This document shows positions 55,285-64,000 of a DNA stretch of 64,000 bases, piece by piece (position 1 is the stretch's first letter; each line of letters starts with the position of its first letter). The stretch spans positions 1,116,001 through 1,180,000 of the forward strand of contig CP051242.1 of NCBI GenBank assembly GCA_017795005.1, in the 5' to 3' direction. A model generated the notes under the pieces. That model was not told the DNA's origin. It did not search any database and saw only the letters and a list, made by a program, of their open reading frames with translations. The stretch comes from Balneolaceae bacterium (GTDB lineage: Bacteria; Bacteroidota; Rhodothermia; Balneolales; Balneolaceae). Made by a program: the position numbers and the translations under genes.

Positions 55285-56268
55285 ATGAATATTCTTGGAA
55301 TTGAATCCTCCTGTGATGATACCTCTGCATCAGTTCTCACTGAAGATGGTATCAAATCAAATATTATTGCATCCCAATCTATCCATGTTAAGTTTGGAGG
55401 AGTAGTACCCGAACTCGCGTCCAGAGCTCATCAAACTACTATCACACAAACAGTGGAACAGGCTATAGATGAAGCAAATATCTCTCTGGATGAAATAGAT
55501 GCAATTGCTGTAACTCAAGGTCCTGGTTTGATGGGATCTTTACTGGTTGGATTGTGTTTTGCGAAAGGACTGGCCCTATCAAAAAATATTCCATTGGTGG
55601 GAGTGAACCATATGGATGCTCACATTTATGCCAATTTCATTGACTCAAATCCTCAATTCCCGTTCGTAAGTCTTACTGTATCCGGTGGGCACACTCAGCT
55701 TGTACATATTAAATCGCCTTTTGATCATGAGGTTTTGGGTAAAACAAGAGATGATGCCGCAGGAGAGGCATTTGATAAAATTGGCAAGATATTTGGTCTT
55801 CCGTATCCAGCAGGTCCGTTGATGGATAAGCTTTCTAAAGATGGAGATGTGAGTTTCCATAAATTCCCGCAAGCTCTTGCTAATGAAGGGCTGGATTTTA
55901 GTTTTTCAGGTCTTAAAACAAGTGCACTTTATTTTGCGCAGGACAAGGATGACGAGTGGATAAAAGAGAATCTGAATGATTTATGTGCAAGTGTTTCAGA
56001 GGCCATAACTGAAATCCTGATAAAGAAGTTAAGGCGAGCTGTTAAAAAAACTGGTGTGAAAACGATTGCTCTGGCAGGGGGTGTTTCAGCAAACTCAATG
56101 CTTAGAACTAAAGCCGAACAACTTGCAGAACAAATGGGGCTTTCGCTTCATATCCCAAAACTAAGTTATTGTACCGATAATGCGGCTATGATTGCTATTA
56201 CCGGCAAAATGAAGGCAGAACTTGGAGAGTTTGATGATTTAGCAATGAAGCCCTTCGCTTCCATATAA
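55285..56268 (+). CDS. tsaD: tRNA N6-threonylcarbamoyladenosine transferase TsaD
   Basis: TsaD transfers threonylcarbamoyl to A37 of ANN-reading tRNAs with TsaB and TsaE. The 327 residues have the ASKHA ATPase fold: GIESSCDDTSAS at the start, the iron-binding HMDAH motif near residues 110-114, TVSGGHTQL, DDAAGEAFDK and the C-terminal ALAGGVSANSMLR. ATG at 55285 is chosen; a TTG two codons earlier is unlikely. It ends 80 bases before the BASS transporter gene, with a small inverted repeat between them. Confidence 0.96.
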   Translation: MNILGIESSCDDTSASVLTEDGIKSNIIASQSIHVKFGGVVPELASRAHQTTITQTVEQAIDEANISLDEIDAIAVTQGPGLMGSLLVGLCFAKGLALSKNIPLVGVNHMDAHIYANFIDSNPQFPFVSLTVSGGHTQLVHIKSPFDHEVLGKTRDDAAGEAFDKIGKIFGLPYPAGPLMDKLSKDGDVSFHKFPQALANEGLDFSFSGLKTSALYFAQDKDDEWIKENLNDLCASVSEAITEILIKKLRRAVKKTGVKTIALAGGVSANSMLRTKAEQLAEQMGLSLHIPKLSYCTDNAAMIAITGKMKAELGEFDDLAMKPFASI

Positions 56269-56284
56269 TTTTAAATTATAAATG

Positions 56285-56330
56285 TTGAATTTTGAATTGG
56301 CTTGAAACAATTCAAAATTCATAATCCAAA
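56285..56330. repeat. AT-rich inverted repeat between tsaD and the transporter
   Basis: GAATTTTGAATTG and CAATTCAAAATTC flank GCTTGAAA. It resembles the element at 13960-14059. Confidence 0.6.
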
Positions 56331-56347
56331 ATTACTAAATTGTCTTC

Positions 56348-57274
56348 ATGGCGGAATCTATCGATGCTTTGCAGCTTAATTTAGGGGGTGGGGGACTCAT
56401 GGTGATGAATATATCACTGTGTTTTATCATGTTTGGGGTTGCATTAGAGCTTACGATTCAGGACTTCAAGGATTTATCCAAAACTCTCAGATCAACGTTA
56501 GGAGGAGTTTTTTCGCAGTTTATTTTTCTTCCTGCTATTACTTTTGCACTGATTTATATACTTAATCCAGCTCCAAGTTTGGCATTGGGAATGATGATGG
56601 TCGCTGCTTGTCCGGGAGGTAATATTTCAAACTTTTTTTCCCAACTGGCAGGCGCAAATACTGCGCTTTCGGTAAGTATGACTGCCATTGCTACTTTATT
56701 GGCAATAATAGCTACTCCATTGAATTTTACTTTTTGGGCAAGTATGTATGGTCCCACAAATGCAATTCTCCAAGAAGTAAGTCTGGATATTTATGAAGTC
56801 TTTAAAATTGTGGTTCTGATTTTGGGTATCCCACTGATTTTAGGAATGATTTTAAGACATAACAGACCAGAAATAGCAGCAAGGTTAACAAAAGGAATCA
56901 AAATTTTTGGAATTATATTTTTTGGAGCATTTGTACTCATTACCTTTGCTCTGAATTTTGAAAACTTCCTTAACTATGTACATCATGTAATAGGATATGT
57001 TTTCATTCATAATGCCTTCGCTTTATTAGGCGGTTACACTATTGCAATGCTTCTGAAACTTGGTTTGGAAGATCGAAAATCGATTGCGATTGAAACCGGA
57101 ATTCAAAACTCTGGTCTTGGTCTTTTACTCATCTTCAATTTCTTCGATGGTCTAGGTGGAATGGCACTAATTGCAGCTTGGTGGGGTATTTGGCATATAA
57201 TTATGGGCTTTGCAATCGGTTGGTATTGGTCGATAGGGAAAACTCGTATTCAAAAACTATTTTCAAATGCGTAA
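56348..57274 (+). CDS. bile acid:sodium symporter (BASS) family transporter
   Basis: An inner-membrane secondary transporter of 308 residues with about nine to ten membrane segments. The pattern ISLCFIMFGVALELTIQDFKDL at the start, MVAACPGGNISNFFSQLAGAN (the first sodium-site region) and AIETGIQNSGLGLLL (the second) match the BASS/SBF family. Substrates in bacteria include bile acids, pantoate, keto acids and sulfur compounds, and cannot be told here. The gene overlaps the next one by 8 bases. Confidence 0.9.
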   Translation: MAESIDALQLNLGGGGLMVMNISLCFIMFGVALELTIQDFKDLSKTLRSTLGGVFSQFIFLPAITFALIYILNPAPSLALGMMMVAACPGGNISNFFSQLAGANTALSVSMTAIATLLAIIATPLNFTFWASMYGPTNAILQEVSLDIYEVFKIVVLILGIPLILGMILRHNRPEIAARLTKGIKIFGIIFFGAFVLITFALNFENFLNYVHHVIGYVFIHNAFALLGGYTIAMLLKLGLEDRKSIAIETGIQNSGLGLLLIFNFFDGLGGMALIAAWWGIWHIIMGFAIGWYWSIGKTRIQKLFSNA

Positions 57275-58538
57275 AAATCATTTATGGTATAATTTCTGGA
57301 GATACTTTATAGTTAAAGTAGGCTTAATACTTTTCTATAAGAAGGTTCAGGTTTTTGGAAAAGAGAATTATCCAAAAGGAAAACCAATTCTTATTGCTCT
57401 AAATCATCAAAATGCATTAATAGATGCACTATTGATTGAAACCCATGTACCTGGAACTATCTTCGCACTAACAAGATCGGGAGCATTTGGTACAAAATTT
57501 TCGAACTGGTTTCTTCGCAGTTTAAATATGTTACCCGTTTATCGTGTAAGAGATGGATTAAGTTCCGTTACCAAGAACAATGCAATTTTTGATCAATGCA
57601 TTGAGTACCTGGGTGACAGACATTCAGTGTTAATTTTTCCAGAAGCAAATCATGATTTAAGGAGACGAATACGTCCATTAAGTAAAGGATTCACGCGAAT
57701 TGCTTTTGACGCCGAGGTTAAAAATAACTGGGAATTAGATCTTCAGATTTTACCGGTTGGAATAAATTATACCGAACATAGGCGATCCAGAAACAGAGTT
57801 AACATTGTGTATGGGAAGCCTGTTTCAGTGAAGAATTATCAGGAACGGTACGAAGCGGATGAAAGAAAAGCAGCTAATCAATTAAAAAGTGACGTTTCTG
57901 ACGAAATGAAGAAAACAGTCATGCATGTGCCAAATTTGGATCAATATCCGGCTATGCAAGTTATTCTTACTGATTTGGAAAATCAGGAACAAGAGTACCT
58001 CAATCCTGAAAAAGTAAATTCGAAGGTCAAGAAACTTAGTGAACAACTAACTCCGGAACTTATCGAAACTGGCAAGGAAGTAGTTGAAATAGCCAATCAG
58101 TACGATATTTCTATCAAAACAACCTTTGGAAGAAAAAAGGCTTGGGCATATTTAATTCTTCTATTTCCATTTTATTTATTCAGTTGGCTCAACAATATCC
58201 TTCCTTATCAACCCATAAAGCGCTTGATCAATACAAAGATTAAAGATCATACGTTTGATGCTACAGTAAAATACATGTTAGCTCTTTTCCTATTTCCAAC
58301 ATTTTGGGCTCTCATTACTCTGATTATTTGGTTAATTGGTGTGCCCTGGGAGTATGCGTTTGCCTATTTGGGCATAAGTGTAGGAACATCCATTTTTTTT
58401 AAGAATGCAAACCACCTATTCAGGGAATCTTTGACTCGGAAAAAATTAGAAAAGCTACAAAAAGATGAGCCTGAGGTATATAGGACTTTTATAGAGGGAA
58501 TAAAAAGTCTGAACGAATTCAGGTCAAAAGTCCTTTAG
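57267..58538 (+). CDS. glycerol-3-phosphate/lysophospholipid acyltransferase family membrane protein
   Basis: A 423-residue PlsC-like acyltransferase for phospholipid synthesis. The acceptor motif is NHQNALIDALL (His followed by five residues and Asp, like the yeast Gpt2/Sct1 type). The glycerophosphate motif is VLIFPEANHDLRRR. Two hydrophobic segments at residues about 288-308 and 338-370 anchor the C-terminal part. The first 20 residues include a short hydrophobic stretch. It overlaps the BASS gene by 8 bases. The exact acyl substrate is unknown. Confidence 0.85.
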   Translation: MRKNHLWYNFWRYFIVKVGLILFYKKVQVFGKENYPKGKPILIALNHQNALIDALLIETHVPGTIFALTRSGAFGTKFSNWFLRSLNMLPVYRVRDGLSSVTKNNAIFDQCIEYLGDRHSVLIFPEANHDLRRRIRPLSKGFTRIAFDAEVKNNWELDLQILPVGINYTEHRRSRNRVNIVYGKPVSVKNYQERYEADERKAANQLKSDVSDEMKKTVMHVPNLDQYPAMQVILTDLENQEQEYLNPEKVNSKVKKLSEQLTPELIETGKEVVEIANQYDISIKTTFGRKKAWAYLILLFPFYLFSWLNNILPYQPIKRLINTKIKDHTFDATVKYMLALFLFPTFWALITLIIWLIGVPWEYAFAYLGISVGTSIFFKNANHLFRESLTRKKLEKLQKDEPEVYRTFIEGIKSLNEFRSKVL

Positions 58539-58569
58539 TAAGCTGAATGATAAAGCAAAAAAAGAGCCA

Positions 58570-59103
58570 ATGAGATTATATTTATTTTCACTTCTATTCA
58601 TTTTTGTAACAGTAAGCTGTCAATCCAACTCAGGAGATCAGAAAATTTCTTCTTCTCCTACATTTGATAAATTAATCGCTGTTATTCATTCAATTAATGA
58701 TAGCGATGTTTCAGGTGTTGTTTATTTTGAGAAAGTCGAGTCAGGTGTTCAGGTTACCGCTGAAGTAAATGGCTTAACTGGAGAAAAGCATGGATTTCAT
58801 ATCCATCAATATGGAGATTGTACTGAGGAAGATGGAACATCTACGGGAGGCCACTTTAATCCCAGAGGAGTAGAACATGGAGCGCCTGAATCTACAAATC
58901 GACATATGGGGGCAATGGGTAATTTAGTCGTAAATGAAGAGGGAATCGGGATTAGAGATTATATAGATCCTATAATAGTGCTAAATGAAATCATAGGTCG
59001 TGGAATTATTGTTCATGCCGGTGAAGATGATCTTACTTCACAACCATCAGGTGCGGCCGGAGCAAGAATTGGATGCGGAGTAATTGGTATTTCAGGAAAT
59101 TAA
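58570..59103 (+). CDS. sodC: Cu/Zn superoxide dismutase-like lipoprotein lacking one zinc ligand
   Basis: A 177-residue envelope lipoprotein (signal FVTVSC, Cys 17) that would turn superoxide into oxygen and peroxide. Copper ligands H77, H79 (GFHIHQYGDC), H95 (GGHFN) and H149 (IIVHAGEDD) are present, and so are the disulfide cysteines C84 and C169 and the active-site Arg in GARIGCG. Zinc ligands H95, H103 and H112 are present, but the usual Asp of 'R-H-x-G-D' is Ala115 (codon GCA at 58912), giving RHMGAMGN. The Zn site is therefore likely weak or absent. Activity may persist as a copper-only type; this is unproven. Confidence 0.9.
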   Translation: MRLYLFSLLFIFVTVSCQSNSGDQKISSSPTFDKLIAVIHSINDSDVSGVVYFEKVESGVQVTAEVNGLTGEKHGFHIHQYGDCTEEDGTSTGGHFNPRGVEHGAPESTNRHMGAMGNLVVNEEGIGIRDYIDPIIVLNEIIGRGIIVHAGEDDLTSQPSGAAGARIGCGVIGISGN

Positions 59104-59141
59104 TCAGGTATAAAATATTCATCTAATCCGTATCTTGGGAT

Positions 59142-59528
59142 ATGGAAATTACTCTGACTACTCCTGGGCTACTTTTCTCAGCAATATCACTATTGCTACT
59201 AGCTTATACGAATAGATTTCTGACATTAGCTAATCTAATCCGAACCTTACATGATCAGTATGAAGAAACGGAAGATAAGAAAAAGAAGGACCAAATTCAG
59301 AATCTTGAAAAAAGGGTGTCACTCATAAAAAATATGCAACTACTCGGAATAGGCTCTCTATTTGTGTCAGTCTTTTGTATGGTTGCGTTATTTGCAGGAT
59401 TAATTATTGTAGGAAAAATCTTATTTGGTATGAGTCTTGTAATGCTGCTCATTTCTTTAGGATTATCGATCATCGAAATTCAAATAAGTGTAGACGCATT
59501 GAAAATTCAGCTTCGGGATTTAGAATAA
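59142..59528 (+). CDS. DUF2721-like membrane protein
   Basis: A 128-residue inner-membrane protein. A helix at the start (LLFSAISLLLLAYTNRFLTL) is followed by a charged segment (LHDQYEETEDKKKKDQIQNLEKRV). Two more membrane helices follow (residues about 68-90 and 93-113), with a short tail QISVDALKIQLRDLE. The 'YTNRFL-LANLIR-LH' and 'EI-IS--AL-I-LRDLE' parts match the DUF2721 family, which has no known role. It sits between sodC and the sdpR-like gene. Confidence 0.75.
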   Translation: MEITLTTPGLLFSAISLLLLAYTNRFLTLANLIRTLHDQYEETEDKKKKDQIQNLEKRVSLIKNMQLLGIGSLFVSVFCMVALFAGLIIVGKILFGMSLVMLLISLGLSIIEIQISVDALKIQLRDLE

Positions 59529-59561
59529 ATTTGAAACTTTTGATTAATCAAATAGTAGTCT

Positions 59562-59585
59562 ATATTTAGATAATTATCTAAATAT
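59562..59585. promoter_or_regulatory. perfect 24-bp palindrome, probable operator of the SdpR-like repressor
   Basis: The half-site is ATATTTAGATAA and its exact reverse complement follows, ending 4 bases before the start codon of the ArsR-type gene. Perfect palindromes of this size at such a place are typical operators for ArsR/SdpR autorepressors. A further partial half-site TATCTAA follows toward the ATG. Confidence 0.75.
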
Positions 59586-59589
59586 CTAA

Positions 59590-59850
59590 ATGAATACGTT
59601 ATTCAAAGCACTTAATGATCCGACCCGAAGGGAGATTCTTGATCTTTTAAAAGAGAAAGATCTCACTGCAGGAGAGATAGCGGAAGCCTTCGATATTACC
59701 CGTCCAAGTATTTCGCATCATCTGGATTTGTTAAAACAGGCCGGGCTTGTATCAACAGTACGAAACGGTCAGTTCATATCATATTCTTTGGAAACTACGG
59801 TGCTTGAGGAAGCAACACAGTGGTTGTTTAACCTATTAAATTCGAAATGA
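59590..59850 (+). CDS. ArsR-family autorepressor (SdpR-like)
   Basis: An 86-residue DNA-binding protein with one winged-helix domain. The sequence MNTLFKALNDPTRREILDLL, then DITRPSISHHLDLLKQAGLV and a wing with RNGQFISYSL, matches SdpR of Bacillus subtilis, an ArsR-type repressor of its own operon with SdpI. No metal-binding ELCVCDL motif is present, so it is not an arsenic or cadmium sensor. It is 4 bases from the SdpI-like gene and preceded by a palindrome at the start. Confidence 0.9.
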   Translation: MNTLFKALNDPTRREILDLLKEKDLTAGEIAEAFDITRPSISHHLDLLKQAGLVSTVRNGQFISYSLETTVLEEATQWLFNLLNSK

Positions 59851-59854
59851 AATC

Positions 59855-60523
59855 ATGAGTATCACAGAAAATTTTAGAAAAGAATGGTTTGTATGGCCCA
59901 TTTTAATTGCGCCATTTATAGTGTCTTATTTTTTATGGGATAAGTTACCTGAAGAAGTACCCACTCATTTTAATATAAAAGGGGAGGCTGATGATTGGGG
60001 ACCTAGATGGATAAATGCACTAATGATTCCCGGCATAGGAGTAATAACCTATATCATGCTTCTTGTATTACCAATGATTGATCCCAAAAAGAAAATTTCA
60101 AATACTCAAAAACCAATTGCAGCGATCAGGATTTTCACTTCCATTTTCTTTGTATTTCTGTATGCCTTTGTAATGACGGTTTCGATGGGAATAGAGGTAA
60201 ACCTTACCCATTACATTTATCTGGGAACCGGGTCACTTTTTCTAATTCTGGGTAATTATATGAACTCAGTTAAACCAAATTATTTTATTGGGATAAGAAC
60301 TCCATGGACATTGGAAAATCCAGAAGTATGGAAGAAAACCCATAGGCTTGGTAGTAAAATCTGGGTTGTGGGCGGACTTTTTCTAATGGCAATTCCATTT
60401 GTATTACCAATTGAATGGATGGTTATAGGTTCTACTTCTTTAGTGCTTGTTCTGGCGGGAATACCTGCGATTTATTCCTATGTAATTTTTAAGAAAATCG
60501 AATCTGAAGGAGAGGCTTTATGA
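59855..60523 (+). CDS. SdpI-like membrane protein (DUF1648)
   Basis: A 222-residue inner-membrane protein. It has the DUF1648 start (FIVSYFLWDKLPEEVPTHFNIKGEADDWGPRW), the SdpI core near NYMNSVKPNYFIGIRTPWTLENPEVWKKTHRLGSKIW, and six predicted membrane helices. In B. subtilis SdpI protects against the SdpC toxin and inactivates SdpR by holding it at the membrane; the same pair is common in bacteria without SdpC. No toxin gene is seen here. Its stop overlaps the next start as ATGA, so the hydrolase is coupled. Confidence 0.88.
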   Translation: MSITENFRKEWFVWPILIAPFIVSYFLWDKLPEEVPTHFNIKGEADDWGPRWINALMIPGIGVITYIMLLVLPMIDPKKKISNTQKPIAAIRIFTSIFFVFLYAFVMTVSMGIEVNLTHYIYLGTGSLFLILGNYMNSVKPNYFIGIRTPWTLENPEVWKKTHRLGSKIWVVGGLFLMAIPFVLPIEWMVIGSTSLVLVLAGIPAIYSYVIFKKIESEGEAL

Positions 60524-61905
60524 AAACTCTATATTTACTCATTATTGGTGTCCTTTTTATGACAATATCCGCTAACGCTCAAAATTCCTTGGAAGGTATT
60601 TGGGAGGGAGGAATAACTGTTCCAGGTGGACAGCTTAAAATCATTTTTAAAATCAGTGAAACTAATAGCGAATATGAGGGAACCTTAGATATTCCTCAGC
60701 AAGGAGCTAAAGGATTAAGACTTGATCCGGTTTCTCAAACAGGTGATTCGGTTTTGATAGTATTTTCAGCAGGACAGATTACAGGAACGTTCTCCGGTCA
60801 ATTCGAATCAGACACGAGAATCATAGGGACTTATAGTCAGGGTGGTCCAAATACACCGTTTTCTGTAGAACGAACTTCATCTTCAATCGAAGAAGAAGCA
60901 AAACCAAAAAACGAAACGGAGTACTTGATTCCAAATGGAGATATTCAAATCGGGGGTACTTTGACTTTACCAGAGGGCGAAATTAAAGCCCCATTGGTAA
61001 TAATGAGTTCGGGAAGTGGAGCTCAGGACAGGGATTCGAATATTTATGATTTTAAGATATTCGCTGTTATCGCACAGCATTTGGCAGACCAGGGCATTCC
61101 CAGTTACAGGTATGATGATCGGGGAATTGGAAAGTCCACCGGTAATTTTTCTGATGCGACTTTAGATGATTTGGTATCAGATGTTTATGCTATTATCAAT
61201 TACTTCAAAAATGAGGCAAATAATAAATTTGAAAGCTTTACTGCGTTAGGTCACAGTCAGGGTGGAGTAGTAGCCGGAAAAGTAGCTTCTGAAAGTGAAG
61301 ATGTGGAGCAATTAATTTTAGTAGGGTCAACAGCACCTTCAATTAGTGAAATATTACGATATCAGGTAGGTTTAGCCTATACAGGAACTCCAGTAGATCA
61401 GGAACTCATAGAAATTGAGATAGACGCCCGAGAAGATTTAATGAGGTCGATTGTTAATGAGGATACCATTGATAGAGCAAAAGAAAACTATATAGCCGCG
61501 TATCTGAATGTACTTAATGGGCTACCGGAAGAACAAAAAAGTACAATACCGGATATAAACAGAACAGCAACAACTCAGGCCAATCAGCTTGTTGCGATAT
61601 ATGGGAATCCCCAGATGAAATCATTGCTGTTTTATGTTCCCACCGAAGATTTAAAGAAAGTGAAGGTACCTGCTTTAGTGCTTTTTGGGGGTAAGGATAC
61701 TCAGGTTACCGTTGACCAAAACAGGGCGTTGATTGAAGCTTCACTGGAGGAATCCGGAAGTGAATATGAAGTTCATATTTTTGATACTGCAAATCACTTA
61801 TTTCAGGACGCAAATACAGGATTGGTGAATGAATACCCTTTTTTAGCTAAAGAATTTACGGATACATTTTTAACTACTTTAAGCGACTGGATCCTGAAAA
61901 ATTAA
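60520..61905 (+). CDS. exported alpha/beta hydrolase
   Basis: A 461-residue secreted protein (signal ending ANAQ). An N-terminal beta domain (GIWEGGITVPGGQLKIIFKI, about residues 25-118) resembles the lipocalin-like module seen before such hydrolases. The alpha/beta hydrolase core has SGSGAQDRDSN (oxyanion region), the nucleophile in LGHSQGG, an Asp in LFGGKDTQVT and a His in ANHLFQ. It is probably an esterase or peptidase of unknown substrate. It overlaps the SdpI-like gene by 4 bases and so falls under the SdpR-like operator. Confidence 0.88.
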   Translation: MKTLYLLIIGVLFMTISANAQNSLEGIWEGGITVPGGQLKIIFKISETNSEYEGTLDIPQQGAKGLRLDPVSQTGDSVLIVFSAGQITGTFSGQFESDTRIIGTYSQGGPNTPFSVERTSSSIEEEAKPKNETEYLIPNGDIQIGGTLTLPEGEIKAPLVIMSSGSGAQDRDSNIYDFKIFAVIAQHLADQGIPSYRYDDRGIGKSTGNFSDATLDDLVSDVYAIINYFKNEANNKFESFTALGHSQGGVVAGKVASESEDVEQLILVGSTAPSISEILRYQVGLAYTGTPVDQELIEIEIDAREDLMRSIVNEDTIDRAKENYIAAYLNVLNGLPEEQKSTIPDINRTATTQANQLVAIYGNPQMKSLLFYVPTEDLKKVKVPALVLFGGKDTQVTVDQNRALIEASLEESGSEYEVHIFDTANHLFQDANTGLVNEYPFLAKEFTDTFLTTLSDWILKN

Positions 61906-61978
61906 TTCAAACCACTAATTCAGGTATCATTCTTTGATATTCAATTGATTATATTGATTTCAAATAAGTCAAAAGAAT

Positions 61979-64000
61979 ATGTTTTTAAGAATTACCCTCT
62001 TCGTGATCCTTTCAGTAATATGTACTGTAAGTGCTTCTGCTCAAATCAGGATTAATGAAATAATGGCCTCTAATTCATCTACTATTGAAGATGAACAAGG
62101 CGATTATGATGACTGGATCGAAATCATAAACCTTGGAGATGTCTCAGTTAACTTTGGAGGCTATTATGTATCTGATGATCCGGGAGATTTAACAAAGTGG
62201 CAGATTCCTTCCAATCAAAGCGCAGCAACGACGATTGCACCCGGTCAGTTTTTACTTATCTGGTTTGATGATGATGCAGAGGATGGAGCTCTTCATGTAG
62301 AACCAAAGCTTAGTGCCGATGGGGAGTATGTTATTCTTAGTGAAAGTGATGGAAGTACCATCGTCCACTCGGTTCAGTTTGGGGAACAGGAATCAGATGT
62401 TTCCTGGGCAGCCACAGAAGATGGAGGAGATACTTTTTCATTTCAAAGTCCTACTCCGGGTGCTTCAAACTCAGGAGAGGAAGTTAAAGTACCAGCAGAA
62501 GCCCCCACTTTTACATTAGAGACAGGTTTTTATTCCGGAACACAAGTTATAGGGATTTCATCTGTTTCTGAAAACACTGAAATACGATATACAACTGATG
62601 CTTCAATTCCAGATGAAACTTCAACATTGTATGAAAATCCAATTTCGTTAGATAGTTCAACAGTAATTCGAGCAATAGCTGTTGGAGATGATTTCTCACC
62701 AAGTCCAATATCAACGAATACCTATCTTTTTGAAGAGACACATACCATCCCGGTTATGACTTTTACTATGGATCCTGATAGTTTGTTTGGAAATGATGCT
62801 GGGATTTATGCATATGGGGATTCTGCAGAAGCTAATTATCCTTTTCGTGGAGCAAATTTCTGGCAGGAATGGGAGTATTCAGTTCATTTGGAATTCCTGG
62901 AAACAGACGGGCAAGTTGAGTTTGAAATAAATGCGGGTGCTTCTATAGGTGGAAATTTTAGTCGCGGATTTAACAAGAAATCCTTCATCGTTAACAATAA
63001 CGAAAAGTATGGGGTAAACCGACTTGATTATGAGCTGTTTGAGGAAAACAGCTACGAAGAATATGATGGTTTTGGTCTGCGTGCTGGTGCAGAAGAACGC
63101 TCACGCTTGTTAAATGAATTGATGTATGCCATCAATCAGAAATGGAACCATAAAAATGATATGCAGGCAAGCCGACCTGTAGTACTTTATATAAATGGTG
63201 AATATTGGGGAGTGTATCTGCTTCAGGAGCGAAAAAACGATGATTTTGTAGAATCCAGGTACGGCTTTGAAGATATCGATATGATTAAAGATTACAATGG
63301 ACTCAAAGACGGCGATTGGGAAGCTTACTGGGATCTAGTTGGTGACATTGATGCGATGGATGCTTCTGATCCGGAGTTTTTTGCTTTTCTTGATGAAAAC
63401 ATCAATCTGGAAAGTTTTACGGATCACTGGATCTATCAGGTATATACTTCTCACGGAGATCCCAACAACCTTCGGTACTGGAGACCTCGCGAAGAAGGTG
63501 GGAAATGGAATTTTATTTCCCACGATTTTGACTGGTGGAGGAGTTTAGGAGACGAACCCGAAGAGTTTTTTCCAACCCTTGAATTTTTTCTCGAAACCGG
63601 AACATATGATTTCTGGATTTTAGGAAAGATGATGGAAAACCCCACCTATAAGGAATATTTTCTAACCCGTCTTGCAGATATGCTGAATACGGCATTTAGA
63701 CCAGAGAATGTATTAGCACTCATCGATTCTATAGATACGACTATAGACCCGGAAATGTCACGTGATATCGCACGGTGGACCGATGGATGGATGGATATAA
63801 GCGGACCAGTAAATTATGATATGGAATACATCCGTGATCTAACCGAAGATTATGCGGTAGATTATCCTCAATTTATTTACAAAGAAGTACTCGACACGCT
63901 TGGTGTGGATACGGTTGGAATTACCTTACAGCAAACCATAAATGGTCGCGCTCAGCTTAATTCAGAAATTATTGATGCACAGGATGGAAACTGGCACGGG
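61979..64000 (+). CDS. CotH-kinase-family protein with lamin-tail domain, C-terminus beyond window
   Basis: At least 674 residues, open to the right edge. A Sec signal (TLFVILSVICTVSASAQ) is followed by a lamin-tail domain (INEIMASNSSTIEDEQGDYDDWIEI, about residues 21-150). A chitobiase-C-like beta domain comes next (about 170-245, IRYTTDASIPDETS). Then a CotH domain has RPVVLYINGEYWGVYLLQER and ISHDFDWW, the ATP- and metal-binding signatures of secreted CotH kinases. Such secreted proteins phosphorylate coat proteins in Bacillus spores; in Bacteroidota the target is unknown. The ATG at 61979 is the only good start. Confidence 0.88.
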   Translation, partial: MFLRITLFVILSVICTVSASAQIRINEIMASNSSTIEDEQGDYDDWIEIINLGDVSVNFGGYYVSDDPGDLTKWQIPSNQSAATTIAPGQFLLIWFDDDAEDGALHVEPKLSADGEYVILSESDGSTIVHSVQFGEQESDVSWAATEDGGDTFSFQSPTPGASNSGEEVKVPAEAPTFTLETGFYSGTQVIGISSVSENTEIRYTTDASIPDETSTLYENPISLDSSTVIRAIAVGDDFSPSPISTNTYLFEETHTIPVMTFTMDPDSLFGNDAGIYAYGDSAEANYPFRGANFWQEWEYSVHLEFLETDGQVEFEINAGASIGGNFSRGFNKKSFIVNNNEKYGVNRLDYELFEENSYEEYDGFGLRAGAEERSRLLNELMYAINQKWNHKNDMQASRPVVLYINGEYWGVYLLQERKNDDFVESRYGFEDIDMIKDYNGLKDGDWEAYWDLVGDIDAMDASDPEFFAFLDENINLESFTDHWIYQVYTSHGDPNNLRYWRPREEGGKWNFISHDFDWWRSLGDEPEEFFPTLEFFLETGTYDFWILGKMMENPTYKEYFLTRLADMLNTAFRPENVLALIDSIDTTIDPEMSRDIARWTDGWMDISGPVNYDMEYIRDLTEDYAVDYPQFIYKEVLDTLGVDTVGITLQQTINGRAQLNSEIIDAQDGNWHG

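Overview
The window is a 64 kb stretch of a bacterial chromosome of moderate-to-low GC, with the gene style of the Bacteroidota/Balneolota group. Indications are a TonB-dependent receptor with carboxypeptidase-like regulatory domains, a BatA-type protein, many Sec and lipoprotein precursors, Uup and HflX, weak Shine-Dalgarno signals, and palindromic repeats between genes. A Balneolaceae-like organism is my best guess; nothing here fixes the genus. Several genes appear to start with TTG.

Layout. 1-5020: P5C dehydrogenase (cut by the left edge), GAPDH, an M28 peptidase lipoprotein, an unknown exported protein, a DUF1508-like small protein and an OsmC protein. 5021-8311: a repeat-rich region with tRNA-Tyr, two possible gene remnants, an unknown Trp/Tyr-rich protein and a DUF6265-like exported protein. 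Two direct copies of a long palindromic repeat bracket the tRNA and the unknown gene. 8433-13195: an AT-rich four-gene operon made of an alpha-type DNA methyltransferase, an unknown possibly winged-helix protein, an Orc/Cdc6-like AAA+ ATPase and a PIN-domain protein. The genes overlap or nearly touch and look transferred. This is the best candidate in the window for an undescribed system, most likely genome defence.

13277-25132 (nearly all minus strand): a HAD phosphatase, hisE, a catalytically degenerate SGNH lipoprotein coupled to a large TonB receptor, gltB and hisF. 25232-41894: a very short adenylate-forming enzyme, a CAT-anticodon tRNA, a thioredoxin/DUF3738 fusion, two cell-wall enzymes (NlpC/P60 and PGRP amidase), an SLC12-like cation-chloride transporter, an aldo/keto reductase, a DUF1080 protein, a giant BNR-repeat protein, Uup and a large lipoprotein.

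42005-49676: a compact plus-strand cluster (BatA-like, membrane protein, HflX, CBS protein, giant TPR protein). 50138-64000: aroA, a DUF2750 protein, Hsp20, DnaK, a small helical protein, TsaD, a bile-acid-symporter-family protein, an acyltransferase, a Cu/Zn-SOD-like lipoprotein lacking one zinc ligand, a DUF2721 protein, an SdpR/SdpI-like autoregulated pair translationally coupled to an alpha/beta hydrolase, and a CotH/lamin-tail protein cut by the right edge.

I saw no rRNA, CRISPR array, insertion sequence or prophage.
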